From Phormidium tanganyikae FI6-MK23 (GTDB lineage: Bacteria; Cyanobacteriota; Cyanobacteriia; Leptolyngbyales; Leptolyngbyaceae): a stretch of DNA of 64,000 nucleotides. This document shows, piece after piece, positions 54,265 through 62,418 of this stretch (position 1 is its first letter; every line of letters starts with the position of its first letter). The position numbers were made by a program, and so were the translations under genes. The notes beneath the pieces are model-generated. The model saw nothing but the letters and a program-made list of their open reading frames with translations. It was not told the origin of the DNA and searched no databases. The stretch covers positions 1 through 64,000 of the forward strand of contig JAHHHU010000013.1 in NCBI GenBank assembly GCA_019359175.1. Reading direction: 5' to 3'.

Positions 54265-55461
54265 TTAGATAGCAACAAGTTCAAACAGAATGCTTTCTAG
54301 TTTTGCAAGCGCTTTCATTTGAGTGAATTCGGTCATGGCTTTGCGCTGTCCCTTGTAAGCAAGTTGTTCCCAAGCTTCAGGATTTGCCGCGAGAGTTGAC
54401 AGCGCATCTGCCAGCGCTAGAGGGTTTTCGGATTCAAATATCAATCCATCTTCTTCATGGAAAACGATCTCGCCTGCGCCTCCCGTACCACTTGTAACTA
54501 GCGTCAGTCCAGCTGCCATTGCCTCGATTTGACTAATTCCAAACGGCTCTTGGAACCGAGAAGGAAAGACAAGAACATTATGGGATTGATAGAGTTCTCG
54601 AAGCTGTTGGCGAGAGAGAACACCCGGAAATTCAACTTGATCGCTTAATCCCTGAGAAGTCACAAACGATTTCAAGGCTTCGACAAACTCAGGTAAGAAT
54701 GTCCCGCCTGCGATCGTGGCACTAAAATCAATTCCGCTGGCATTCAGAATCGCCAATGCTTCGATCAGCACATCCGCACCCTTGTAGGGTGCGACTAGGC
54801 TGGCATAGGCAATTTTGAGTTGATCGCGTTTCGGTAGCTCTGGTTGATAGAAGGTTTCGACATCCGCACCAGGATAAATCGTTTGAGCATTCGCAATCGG
54901 ATAACCTTGTGCTGCCAAGCTATGAATGATCCAATTGCTGCAAGTAATGTATCGGTAGATTGATCGTCTCGGTGCAAGCTCGGCCCCATAGCCTGGATTA
55001 GCATTCATGACGTAATGCGCGATCGGAATCCTTCTCAAGAGTGCATCAATCAGTTCAACTCCCGCTTCGAGAAAATCTAAGTTTCCAGCGAAGCAGACAT
55101 CGGGCTGAAACGCATCAATTTGTTGATTCAGAACTTGAACATTGTGCTGTGAGCGATCGTGAATTGTTGCTTGATCAAAATGTCTCGCTCCCTCAGATGA
55201 CCATTCACCTAATAGCAAAAAGGTACGATCGACCAGAGGTTCTGCATAGCGACTCTCATGAACGGCGAACAGTCCGGGCGCATCGCTAGTGAGAACTAAA
55301 ACTTGGTGTCCGCGATGCTGTAGCAGTCTGGCGAAATCCGCGATCGAGCGTTCATATCCACCTAGAACTTGCGGTGGATAGAGATTCGTCAGAATGAGAA
55401 TTCTCAGTGAGTTTGTACGATCAGCGGAAACAACGCGATCGGGAATGACTGAAGCAGTCAA
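54265..55461 (-). CDS. family 4 (GT-B) glycosyltransferase
   Basis: A 398-residue GT4: N-terminal ILILTNLYPPQVLGGYERSI, hinge region KIAYASLVAPYKGADVLIEAL and E-x7-E in FPSRFQEPFGISQIEAMAAG. Retaining transfer from a nucleotide sugar. Reverse strand, between the methyltransferase-like gene and the TPR-GT41 gene; it may be part of one operon with both. Confidence 0.92.
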   Translation of the reverse strand: MTASVIPDRVVSADRTNSLRILILTNLYPPQVLGGYERSIADFARLLQHRGHQVLVLTSDAPGLFAVHESRYAEPLVDRTFLLLGEWSSEGARHFDQATIHDRSQHNVQVLNQQIDAFQPDVCFAGNLDFLEAGVELIDALLRRIPIAHYVMNANPGYGAELAPRRSIYRYITCSNWIIHSLAAQGYPIANAQTIYPGADVETFYQPELPKRDQLKIAYASLVAPYKGADVLIEALAILNASGIDFSATIAGGTFLPEFVEALKSFVTSQGLSDQVEFPGVLSRQQLRELYQSHNVLVFPSRFQEPFGISQIEAMAAGLTLVTSGTGGAGEIVFHEEDGLIFESENPLALADALSTLAANPEAWEQLAYKGQRKAMTEFTQMKALAKLESILFELVAI

Positions 55462-55500
55462 AGCAACCTCCAGGTATCAATACAGGTCAAGAACAATCAC

Positions 55501-57726
55501 TTAGCTTTCTAGATAAGTCGCCCACATTTGTTGATAAGCTTGTTCCATTTCACGGGCGAACTGTTTGCCGTTCCACAAAGGAGACGATCGCTTCGATTGA
55601 TGTAGCTTAGAAATGACGCTTTGCCGGAGCGCTGCATCAGTTCCTAACCGTACACCCCATTCAATATACTCGCGGTCGCTAGAAGCGATCCCTTCAGTTA
55701 CACTCGCATTCATCATCATCGTGTAACTGTTGCGTGCGGCAAACTGTTCACCGACACGAGTGACGATAGGGACTTCCATCCAGAGTGTTTCAAGCGTTGT
55801 AGTTGCGCCGTTGTAGGGAAAAGTGTCGAGAACCACATCGGCAATTTGTAAGTTGGCGCGATGTGTTTGGCATGAAGGATCGCCCTTGAGGAATCGGAGC
55901 CGATCGCTCGATACGCCTTCTTCTTCAGCCAGTTTGAGAAAGAACTCTTGAACAGATTTGGCATCCGCGAGTCCTTTGATTAGAAAGTAACTATTTGGGA
56001 CTTGATTGATGATTTTTAGTTGGGATCTAACGTGATCCTGATGGCGTTTGTAGCCCCGTTGTGCGCTGAGAAATACGATCGCATCGTCAGGAATTTCTAA
56101 ATCTTCGCGGCGTAACGTTGGTGGATCGACTTCAAATCCGTCTACAGCAATGTAAGTCTGAGGTAAGCGCCAAATCTTTTCGTGATAGTAGCTCTGGGCA
56201 TCATCAGGAAGTACGTAAGGATCAGCGATAAAGTAGTCGATCGTAGGTAAGCCAGACGCATCCCAACCGAGCCAAGTAGCTTGAATCGGGGCAGGTTTGA
56301 GCGAGAGAATCTGACAGCTTACGTCCAGCGTAATACTGTCTAGATCAATCAGAATATCAATCTCATCTTGATAAATTTGATCCGCAATTTCTAAATAAGT
56401 TGCCTCTGCGTATGTGGTGAACTTGTGAGCATATTCAACAGTGTCCACATACCAGGCTTGCAGCGGATCATAAGCCTCTCGATAGCCGAGGAAATAACCA
56501 TGAAGCTCGATCTGGTCTCGATCGTGGTGCTGAAGTAACCATCGGGCTAACCAACCGACTGAATGCGTTGCCATGCAGTAAGACAGATAGCCGACCTTGA
56601 GCCGTTGACCTGTACGATCGCGCTTTTGATGAATGTAGTGTTTACCGATCGCGACTGCATGATTCTGAAATCCAGATTGAGCCAGCTTGATCACTTGGTT
56701 TTCTAGCGTTCTCCATTGTTTTGGTTGATCCTGGAGATAGGCAAGATGATAACTTGAATTGAACAGTCGCGTCAGTTGGGATAGTCTCACATCTGTCGGA
56801 GATTGCTCGACAAGCCGTTCTAGTAAGGTTCGATGATGGTCTGCTGTTTCGACTGATTCTTTCCAAAGTCCACCGGAGCCAAGCAATCCACGGAGGATTA
56901 AACCGTTTGAGAAGATTTTTTCAATTAGAGATTCAGAATGCTGGTAACGAAACTGGGCAACTTCAACGGCTTTAAGGTGATTGTCTAAATTGTGATGCAG
57001 GGCTGCCAGCAAGCCTAAAATGTCGGTCTGAACTGGGTTAATATTGAGCGCACATTCGGCAAGCTGAATCGCAAATTCTTCCTCAAACGCTGTAAATCCA
57101 AATCGCAGGAGTCCAGAGATCAGCGAGTTTGCTGCTTCATCCAGATATTGCAAATGCTCGGTCGCAACTTTGACAAAGGCAAGCAATGAATCGGAAGCGG
57201 GAGCGGTTTTTAACAGTCGATCGAATACACTCCAGAGATGTTCGAGAGAAACTGGTGCGTTCGGTTGTGCAAGCTGCTGAACCAGCCCGATCTCTTCGAG
57301 CAGTGAATCGGTTAGGAGATTGAGATCGATCGAGAGTGTGGCGATTTGCAGTAAGTTCTCGATATTATCGGGGCACAGTTCTCGGAGGTGCTGTCGAATT
57401 GCCCAAGCAGTCGTCTGATCTTGTTTCGCGGTGCGTCGTTCTGCTGCTGTATGCAAGATTTGACTGAGTTCAGCAACGGCGGCATCAATTCGATCGGCAT
57501 CAATTTCTGATAGCGCAAATAACCAAGTCGTTTGGGCTTCTTCTTCTTGTCCTTGAAGGAGGAGCAGTAATCCTAAATGCCAGTAGTGTGAATACTCAGA
57601 AGGGTCTGTCTCAATCGCCTGCTCGTACAGGGCTGCGGCTTGAGCAAATCTGTTCTGCCCAGTGTAGAGGGCGGCTTGCTGTTGCCAATTGATTGACAAA
57701 CTAGAGGGGGGCACGGAAGTGGTCAT
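55501..57726 (-). CDS. TPR protein with SPINDLY/OGT-type GT41 domain
   Basis: A 741-residue protein from ATG 57726 (the longer frame to 57795 would start inside the pilA terminator). Residues about 20-330 are TPR-like (QQAALYTGQNRFAQAAALYEQ, HYWHLGLLLLLQG). The C-terminal half is a GT41 domain: RLKVGYLSYCMATHSVGWLA, IDILIDLDSITLDV, PIQATWLGWDASGLPTIDYF, FLSAQRGYKRHQDH and VVLDTFPYNGATTTLETLWM. Eukaryotic OGT and bacterial homologues add GlcNAc or other sugars to Ser/Thr. It sits 102 nt downstream of pilA on the same strand, so pilin is an obvious candidate acceptor. Confidence 0.9.
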   Translation of the reverse strand: MTTSVPPSSLSINWQQQAALYTGQNRFAQAAALYEQAIETDPSEYSHYWHLGLLLLLQGQEEEAQTTWLFALSEIDADRIDAAVAELSQILHTAAERRTAKQDQTTAWAIRQHLRELCPDNIENLLQIATLSIDLNLLTDSLLEEIGLVQQLAQPNAPVSLEHLWSVFDRLLKTAPASDSLLAFVKVATEHLQYLDEAANSLISGLLRFGFTAFEEEFAIQLAECALNINPVQTDILGLLAALHHNLDNHLKAVEVAQFRYQHSESLIEKIFSNGLILRGLLGSGGLWKESVETADHHRTLLERLVEQSPTDVRLSQLTRLFNSSYHLAYLQDQPKQWRTLENQVIKLAQSGFQNHAVAIGKHYIHQKRDRTGQRLKVGYLSYCMATHSVGWLARWLLQHHDRDQIELHGYFLGYREAYDPLQAWYVDTVEYAHKFTTYAEATYLEIADQIYQDEIDILIDLDSITLDVSCQILSLKPAPIQATWLGWDASGLPTIDYFIADPYVLPDDAQSYYHEKIWRLPQTYIAVDGFEVDPPTLRREDLEIPDDAIVFLSAQRGYKRHQDHVRSQLKIINQVPNSYFLIKGLADAKSVQEFFLKLAEEEGVSSDRLRFLKGDPSCQTHRANLQIADVVLDTFPYNGATTTLETLWMEVPIVTRVGEQFAARNSYTMMMNASVTEGIASSDREYIEWGVRLGTDAALRQSVISKLHQSKRSSPLWNGKQFAREMEQAYQQMWATYLES

Positions 57727-57770
57727 ACGAAATCTGATGCGGTTTCGGTCATGGTAGATGAGAAAAAGAA

Positions 57771-57797
57771 AAGTGAGTAGAGAGAATCTACTCACTT
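57771..57797 (-). terminator. terminator/attenuator after pilA
   Basis: On the reverse strand AGTGAGTAGA pairs with TCTACTCACT around a 5-nt loop and is followed by a T-rich run. It separates pilA from the TPR-GT41 gene, so read-through would set the ratio of pilin to enzyme. Confidence 0.85.
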
Positions 57798-57828
57798 TCT
57801 GATTTAGCAGTTTGAGCTTTAGGCTAAA

Positions 57829-58359
57829 TTACTGAACTTGAGTGGAACTAGCGCCACAGGAAAGAGCGGTACCAGCGACAGTACCAACAACAACTGCTGT
57901 CGTTCCTGGAGCATTCCTTTCGCACAGAATTCCAGTCGTGTTTGTCTCACTCGTGGTTCCGTTGGTTGTCAGGATAACAGTTCCGCCGTAGGAGCGAAGT
58001 GCAGTCACTTTCGATGTTCCGAGAGTCAAGCTATGAGTTGCGGTAGCACTGGGGCTGGTGGTGGAGTAGTCATAGTTTGCAGTCGTGTCAGCAACAGGCT
58101 GAGACATATCAGCCAAGCTGGTCGCAAAGCGTCCTTTTTCCATGTAGAACGCTTGCTGAGTCCGAAGCACTGTACCGACGTACTGCTTTGCTTCAGATTG
58201 CTTACCTTTGTTCGCTTGGTTAAGGAACGAAGGAAGCGCGATCGCGGACAGAATACCGATGATGATGATGACAACGAGCAATTCAATCAGGGTGAAGCCA
58301 CCTTCTTTCTTTTTCGACAGCAGATGATTGAGAAATTTTACCTTCAGTTCAGATTTCAT
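57829..58359 (-). CDS. pilA: type IV major pilin, PilA-like
   Basis: A 176-residue prepilin. A 21-residue basic leader ends KKKEGG, cleaved before Phe22; the conserved mature N-terminus FTLIELLVVIIIIGILSAIA has Glu5 (residue 26). The helix continues ALPSFLNQANKGKQSEAKQYV, a common cyanobacterial pattern. The C-terminal part is Ser/Thr/Asn-rich (TTSPSATATHSL, NGTTSETNTTG) and holds two cysteines (GILCERN ... ALSCGAS) that can form the disulfide loop. The Thr/Ser wealth fits glycosylation. A strong terminator follows. Confidence 0.95.
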   Translation of the reverse strand: MKSELKVKFLNHLLSKKKEGGFTLIELLVVIIIIGILSAIALPSFLNQANKGKQSEAKQYVGTVLRTQQAFYMEKGRFATSLADMSQPVADTTANYDYSTTSPSATATHSLTLGTSKVTALRSYGGTVILTTNGTTSETNTTGILCERNAPGTTAVVVGTVAGTALSCGASSTQVQ

Positions 58360-58373
58360 GAGAAACGTTTCTC
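58360..58373. promoter_or_regulatory. 14-bp palindrome touching the pilA ribosome-binding site
   Basis: GAGAAACGTTTCTC ends one base before ATG (reverse strand) and takes in the last bases of the Shine-Dalgarno AAAGGAG, which is 11 nt from the ATG. In RNA it can fold into a 5-bp hairpin with an ACGU loop, which could shorten or mask the spacing and so modulate pilin translation. Confidence 0.45.
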
Positions 58374-58549
58374 CTTTAAGGTGCGGTTTGTTTGAACTTC
58401 TAACGCCTGAATCTAATCTGCCCAGCGTGATTCAGTTTCATATCACCGCACTCCAAAAAGTTGAGATCAGGCTGTCCGCGATCGCTCATAGAAGAACTAG
58501 CACTTTTATACTAGGATGAAGGAAATCGCGTTGCACGGAGATTCGATCG

Positions 58550-59245
58550 ATGGTCACTCAGCAGCAGACATCCAGCGAGATTATCTACCCGGAAAGTGAC
58601 GGCAAACCAATGGCGGACAATACGAAACAATTTCGCTGGATTGTGGTGATTGAGCAGAATCTAGAGTGGTTGTTTGCTGATCGTACTGATGTATTTGTCG
58701 CAGGAGATTTGCTTTGGTATCCGGTCGAGGGCAACAATCGGCTGAGTACTGCGCCCGACACGATGGTGGTGTTTGGTAGACCGAAGGGCGATCGAGGCTC
58801 TTATCAACAATGGCGAGAAGAAAATATTCCACCTCAAGTCGTATTCGAGATTTTGTCACCAAGCAATACTCCGCGAGAAATGAGTCGTAAGCTGCTGTTC
58901 TACAGTACTTATGGAGTCGAGGAGTACTATCTTTACGATCCAGATGGCAATCAGTTATCGGGATGGTGTCGATCGGAAGATCCTTGGTTAGACCAAATCG
59001 ACTCAATGAACGGATGGATCAGTCCCCGATTGGGAATTCGGTTTGAGCTAGGAGAAGAATTGCAACTGTATCGACCGGACGGAGTGCCCTTTTTCTCGTT
59101 CGCTGCAATCAATCAAATGCTGGATCAAGAGCGCCAACGCGCCGAACACGCTGAACAACGCGCCGAACAAGAACGCCAACGCGCAGACGAAATGGAAGTC
59201 TTGCTGCAACAATATCGCGATCGATTTGGAGAAATAGAGCCGTAG
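58550..59245 (+). CDS. Uma2-family protein with C-terminal coiled coil
   Basis: A 231-residue PD-(D/E)XK-like protein: LFADRTDVFVAGDLLWYPVEG, TAPDTMVVFGRPKGDR, PPQVVFEILSPSNTPREMSRK, and YYLYDPDGNQLSGW are the Uma2 core; the last about 45 residues form a charged coil with repeats (QRAEHAEQRAEQERQRADE). Function of the family is unproven. It stands alone between pilA and the polyamine operon. Confidence 0.9.
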   Translation: MVTQQQTSSEIIYPESDGKPMADNTKQFRWIVVIEQNLEWLFADRTDVFVAGDLLWYPVEGNNRLSTAPDTMVVFGRPKGDRGSYQQWREENIPPQVVFEILSPSNTPREMSRKLLFYSTYGVEEYYLYDPDGNQLSGWCRSEDPWLDQIDSMNGWISPRLGIRFELGEELQLYRPDGVPFFSFAAINQMLDQERQRAEHAEQRAEQERQRADEMEVLLQQYRDRFGEIEP

Positions 59246-59369
59246 CAGCATTTTTCGAGTTTGCAACCCACGAATCTAACATCCAACAAAATCCCGTGGC
59301 ATAATGATGTGTCTGGAACATCTAGGGGACTTGATAGCACTCCCAAAACTAATCTATTAAGGAGAAAAA

Positions 59370-60569
59370 ATGGCACGAGTGATGGTTGTTGGAGCGGGTG
59401 GGGTGAGCCGCGTTGTTACCCACAAACTTGCTGCACTGGAAGAGTTTGATGAAATCCTACTCGCCAGCCGAACTCTAGAACGATGTAATCAGATCGCTCA
59501 GAGTATTTCTACAAAATCCATTCAGACCGCACAACTCGATGCGGATGACGTGCCCCAAACCTTGAAGCTGCTCAAAGCGTTTCGCCCCGATATTCTGATC
59601 AACGTGGCTTTGCCCTATCAAGATCTCGCGCTGATGGATGCGTGCCTCGAAGCAGGCGTGCATTATCTCGATACGGCAAATTATGAGCCTCCCGATGATC
59701 CGAAGTTTGAATATCACTGGCAGTGGGCCTATCACGAACGCTTTTTTGAGGCGGGATTGACGGCAATTCTCGGCTGTGGGTTTGATCCCGGCATGACGGG
59801 TATTTTCACGGCTTACGCGCTGAAACATCACTTTGATGAGATTCACGAACTCGATATCGTCGATTGCAATGCGGGAAGTCACGGGCGGGCATTTGCCACG
59901 AACTTTAACCCGGAAATCAATATTCGCGAGATTACGCAACCGGGGCGCTACTACGAAAAAGGCGAATGGGTGACAGTTCCCCCGCTTTCGGTGCATCAAT
60001 CGATCGAGTATCCCGAAATTGGCGATCGTGAATCTTATTTGCTCTATCACGAAGAACTCGAATCGTTGGTCAAACATATCCCGACTTTGCAGCGAGCGCG
60101 ATTCTGGATGACGTTTTCGGAGAGCTATCTGACTTACTTGCAAGTGCTGCAAAATTTGGGCTTGACCCGGATCGATTCGGTGGATTACGAAGGAACGCCT
60201 GTGATTCCGCTAAAGTTTTTGAAAACGCTATTGCCTGATCCGTCTTCGCTGGCAGCCACTTACACCGGACAAACCTCGATCGGGTGTCATCTACGCGGCA
60301 TTAAAAACGGCAGACCGCAGCAGTATTACATTTACAACAATTGCGATCACGCCAAAGCTTACCAAGAAGTGGGAGCGCAAGCGATTTCGTATACAACGGG
60401 TGTGCCTGCCGCACTGGGTGCATTGATGGTGGCGAATGGAACTTGGCAAAAACCAGGAGTTTTTAATGTCGAACAGCTTGACCCTGATCCTTTTATGCAG
60501 CGCATTGGATCGCTTGGTCTGCCGTGGCATGAAGTGATTGATCAGTCTTCCCCGTTCGCGGAGGTTTAG
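59370..60569 (+). CDS. carboxynorspermidine dehydrogenase (saccharopine dehydrogenase family)
   Basis: CANSDH condenses aspartate beta-semialdehyde with putrescine or diaminopropane and reduces the Schiff base with NADPH to carboxy(nor)spermidine. The 399-residue protein has the Rossmann start VMVVGAGGVSRVV, LDADDV, and the saccharopine-dehydrogenase type GCGFDPGMTGIFTAYAL and DCNAGSHGRAFATNFNPE. RBS AAGGAG upstream. It is followed after 3 nt by the decarboxylase gene, a strong sign of this pathway. Confidence 0.92.
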   Translation: MARVMVVGAGGVSRVVTHKLAALEEFDEILLASRTLERCNQIAQSISTKSIQTAQLDADDVPQTLKLLKAFRPDILINVALPYQDLALMDACLEAGVHYLDTANYEPPDDPKFEYHWQWAYHERFFEAGLTAILGCGFDPGMTGIFTAYALKHHFDEIHELDIVDCNAGSHGRAFATNFNPEINIREITQPGRYYEKGEWVTVPPLSVHQSIEYPEIGDRESYLLYHEELESLVKHIPTLQRARFWMTFSESYLTYLQVLQNLGLTRIDSVDYEGTPVIPLKFLKTLLPDPSSLAATYTGQTSIGCHLRGIKNGRPQQYYIYNNCDHAKAYQEVGAQAISYTTGVPAALGALMVANGTWQKPGVFNVEQLDPDPFMQRIGSLGLPWHEVIDQSSPFAEV

Positions 60570-60572
60570 GAA

Positions 60573-61718
60573 ATGATCAATGATGCAGTATTGGCGACGA
60601 TTCCATCGCCCTGTTTCGTGCTGGATGAAGTGCGGCTTGAGCGGAATTTGCAAGTGTTCGATCGAGTTCAGCGATCGGCTCCGGTTCGCGTTCTGTTGGC
60701 GCTGAAGGGATTTGCACTGTTTCACAGTTTCCCGATGATTCGGCAGAGTTTAGTCGGAGCTTCGGCGAGTTCGCTTTGGGAAGCGAGGCTGGCGGCAGAA
60801 GAATTTGGGGGTACATTGCACGTCTATTCGCCTGCTTATCGAGATCAGGATTTGTCGGAGTTGCTCGATCGAGCTTCTCATCTAACCTTCAATTCCTTGA
60901 GTCAGTGGGAACGAACACGCTCGCGTGAGCCGAAGGCACCGCCAAAAGGATCAACCTCGATCGGGCTGCGGATCAATCCGCTCTATTCCCCGGTTAAAAC
61001 CGCGCTCTATAATCCTTGCCAACCCGGATCACGACTCGGTGTTCTGCCGGAACAATTGGGCGATCGCTTACCCGACGGAATCAATGGTTTTCTCTCTCAT
61101 AATCTTTGTGAAAGTGATTCTTTTGCTTTGGAAAAGACGCTTCAGCAGATTGAGCAACACTATGGCCATTTGTTGCCTCAGATTCAATGGTTGAACCTTG
61201 GCGGCGGGCATTTAATGACGCATGAAACCTATGATGTCGATCACGCGATCGCGGTTCTTTGTGCATTTCACGATCGTTATCCGCATTTGCAGTTATTTCT
61301 AGAACCCGGTTCCGCGATCGTTTGGCAAACGGGATTTTTGCTGAGTACGGTTCTCGATTTGATCCCAACACTCGATCTCACTCATGCGATGCTGGATGTC
61401 TCTTTCACGGCACATATGCCCGATTGTTTAGAGATGCCATATCACCCTGAGATTGTTGGGGCTACTGTGTCTGAAAATGGATATCGCTTAGGGGGAGCAA
61501 GCTGTTTAGCGGGTGATTTCCTGGGTGATTATCAGTTCGATCAACCTTTATCTGTGGGTGATCGCGTTGTGTTTGAGGACATGATGCACTACACGATGGT
61601 GAAAACCACCATGTTCAATGGTGTCGCTCATCCGGCGATCGGCTGTCTCAAAAAAGATGGCTCATTTGAACTATGGCGGGAATTTGGCTACGAGGATTAT
61701 CGATCGAGAATTGGATAA
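60573..61718 (+). CDS. nspC: carboxynorspermidine decarboxylase
   Basis: NspC is a PLP fold-III decarboxylase giving spermidine or norspermidine. 381 residues: PSPCFVLDEVRLERNL, the PLP lysine Lys45 in VLLALKGFALF, QWLNLGGGHLM, LFLEPGSAIVWQ and the late CLAGDFLGDY. Together with the upstream dehydrogenase it supplies polyamines without decarboxylated S-adenosylmethionine. The two genes are only 3 nt apart. Confidence 0.94.
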   Translation: MINDAVLATIPSPCFVLDEVRLERNLQVFDRVQRSAPVRVLLALKGFALFHSFPMIRQSLVGASASSLWEARLAAEEFGGTLHVYSPAYRDQDLSELLDRASHLTFNSLSQWERTRSREPKAPPKGSTSIGLRINPLYSPVKTALYNPCQPGSRLGVLPEQLGDRLPDGINGFLSHNLCESDSFALEKTLQQIEQHYGHLLPQIQWLNLGGGHLMTHETYDVDHAIAVLCAFHDRYPHLQLFLEPGSAIVWQTGFLLSTVLDLIPTLDLTHAMLDVSFTAHMPDCLEMPYHPEIVGATVSENGYRLGGASCLAGDFLGDYQFDQPLSVGDRVVFEDMMHYTMVKTTMFNGVAHPAIGCLKKDGSFELWREFGYEDYRSRIG

Positions 61719-61787
61719 AGATTACGGAAATCACGATCGCGATCCGCATGATTTACCATGAGGTTTAACGCGATCGTGGATTTATCT

Positions 61788-62363
61788 ATGGGCAAGCGCA
61801 AAAAAGGTAAGCCAGAGTGGATCAAGGAAACGCTGCAAATCAGCGACAATCACGGCTGGGACTCAAAACCAGGCTATAAAATCTTTGTAGCGGGAAGGGG
61901 TGCGGTGCGGTTTGATATTCCGCAAGATTGGCACTTTGAACCGGATGAAAAGTCTTTTCGATTTCACGATGCTGTGCCGCCGAATGATGATTGTCGGCTG
62001 GAGGTGTCTTACAATCATTTGCCTGAAAACGATTGGAACTTATTCCCGCTGGCGCATACGGTGAAAAAAGTTGCGATCGGCGATCGACGCGATGTGATCG
62101 AACAAGGAGAGGTGACCATGGTGAAGCGCCAAACGGCTCGGATTGCGTGGATACAAATCAAGTTCTTGGATTCACAGGAAAATCGTGAAGCGTATTCTCG
62201 CATCTGTGTGGGACTTGGCTCGAATATTCAATGTTTAATCACGTTTGATTATTGGGTAGATCAAGCGGAAAAGCTAACTCCGGTTTGGGATGAAGTGATC
62301 AATTCGTTGGTGTTGGGATTGTATATTCGCGATCCGAGGACTGGCTTTGCGATGCCGGATTAA
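61788..62363 (+). CDS. conserved hypothetical protein
   Basis: A 191-residue soluble protein from ATG 61788 (ATG 61758 is also open). N-terminal KRKKGKPEWIKETLQISDNH and then RGAVRFDIPQDWHFEPDEKSF, VSYNHLPENDWNLFPLAH and IAWIQIKFLDSQENREAYSRI, suggesting a PsbP/Mog1-like alpha-beta sandwich; that relation is a guess from the pattern. It follows nspC by 69 nt on the same strand. Function unknown. Confidence 0.6.
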   Translation: MGKRKKGKPEWIKETLQISDNHGWDSKPGYKIFVAGRGAVRFDIPQDWHFEPDEKSFRFHDAVPPNDDCRLEVSYNHLPENDWNLFPLAHTVKKVAIGDRRDVIEQGEVTMVKRQTARIAWIQIKFLDSQENREAYSRICVGLGSNIQCLITFDYWVDQAEKLTPVWDEVINSLVLGLYIRDPRTGFAMPD

Positions 62364-62418
62364 TCAGACCTTTGCCCGGGTTGCAGATGCCCGTCGAATG
62401 GAATTCGGGCGGTGCATT

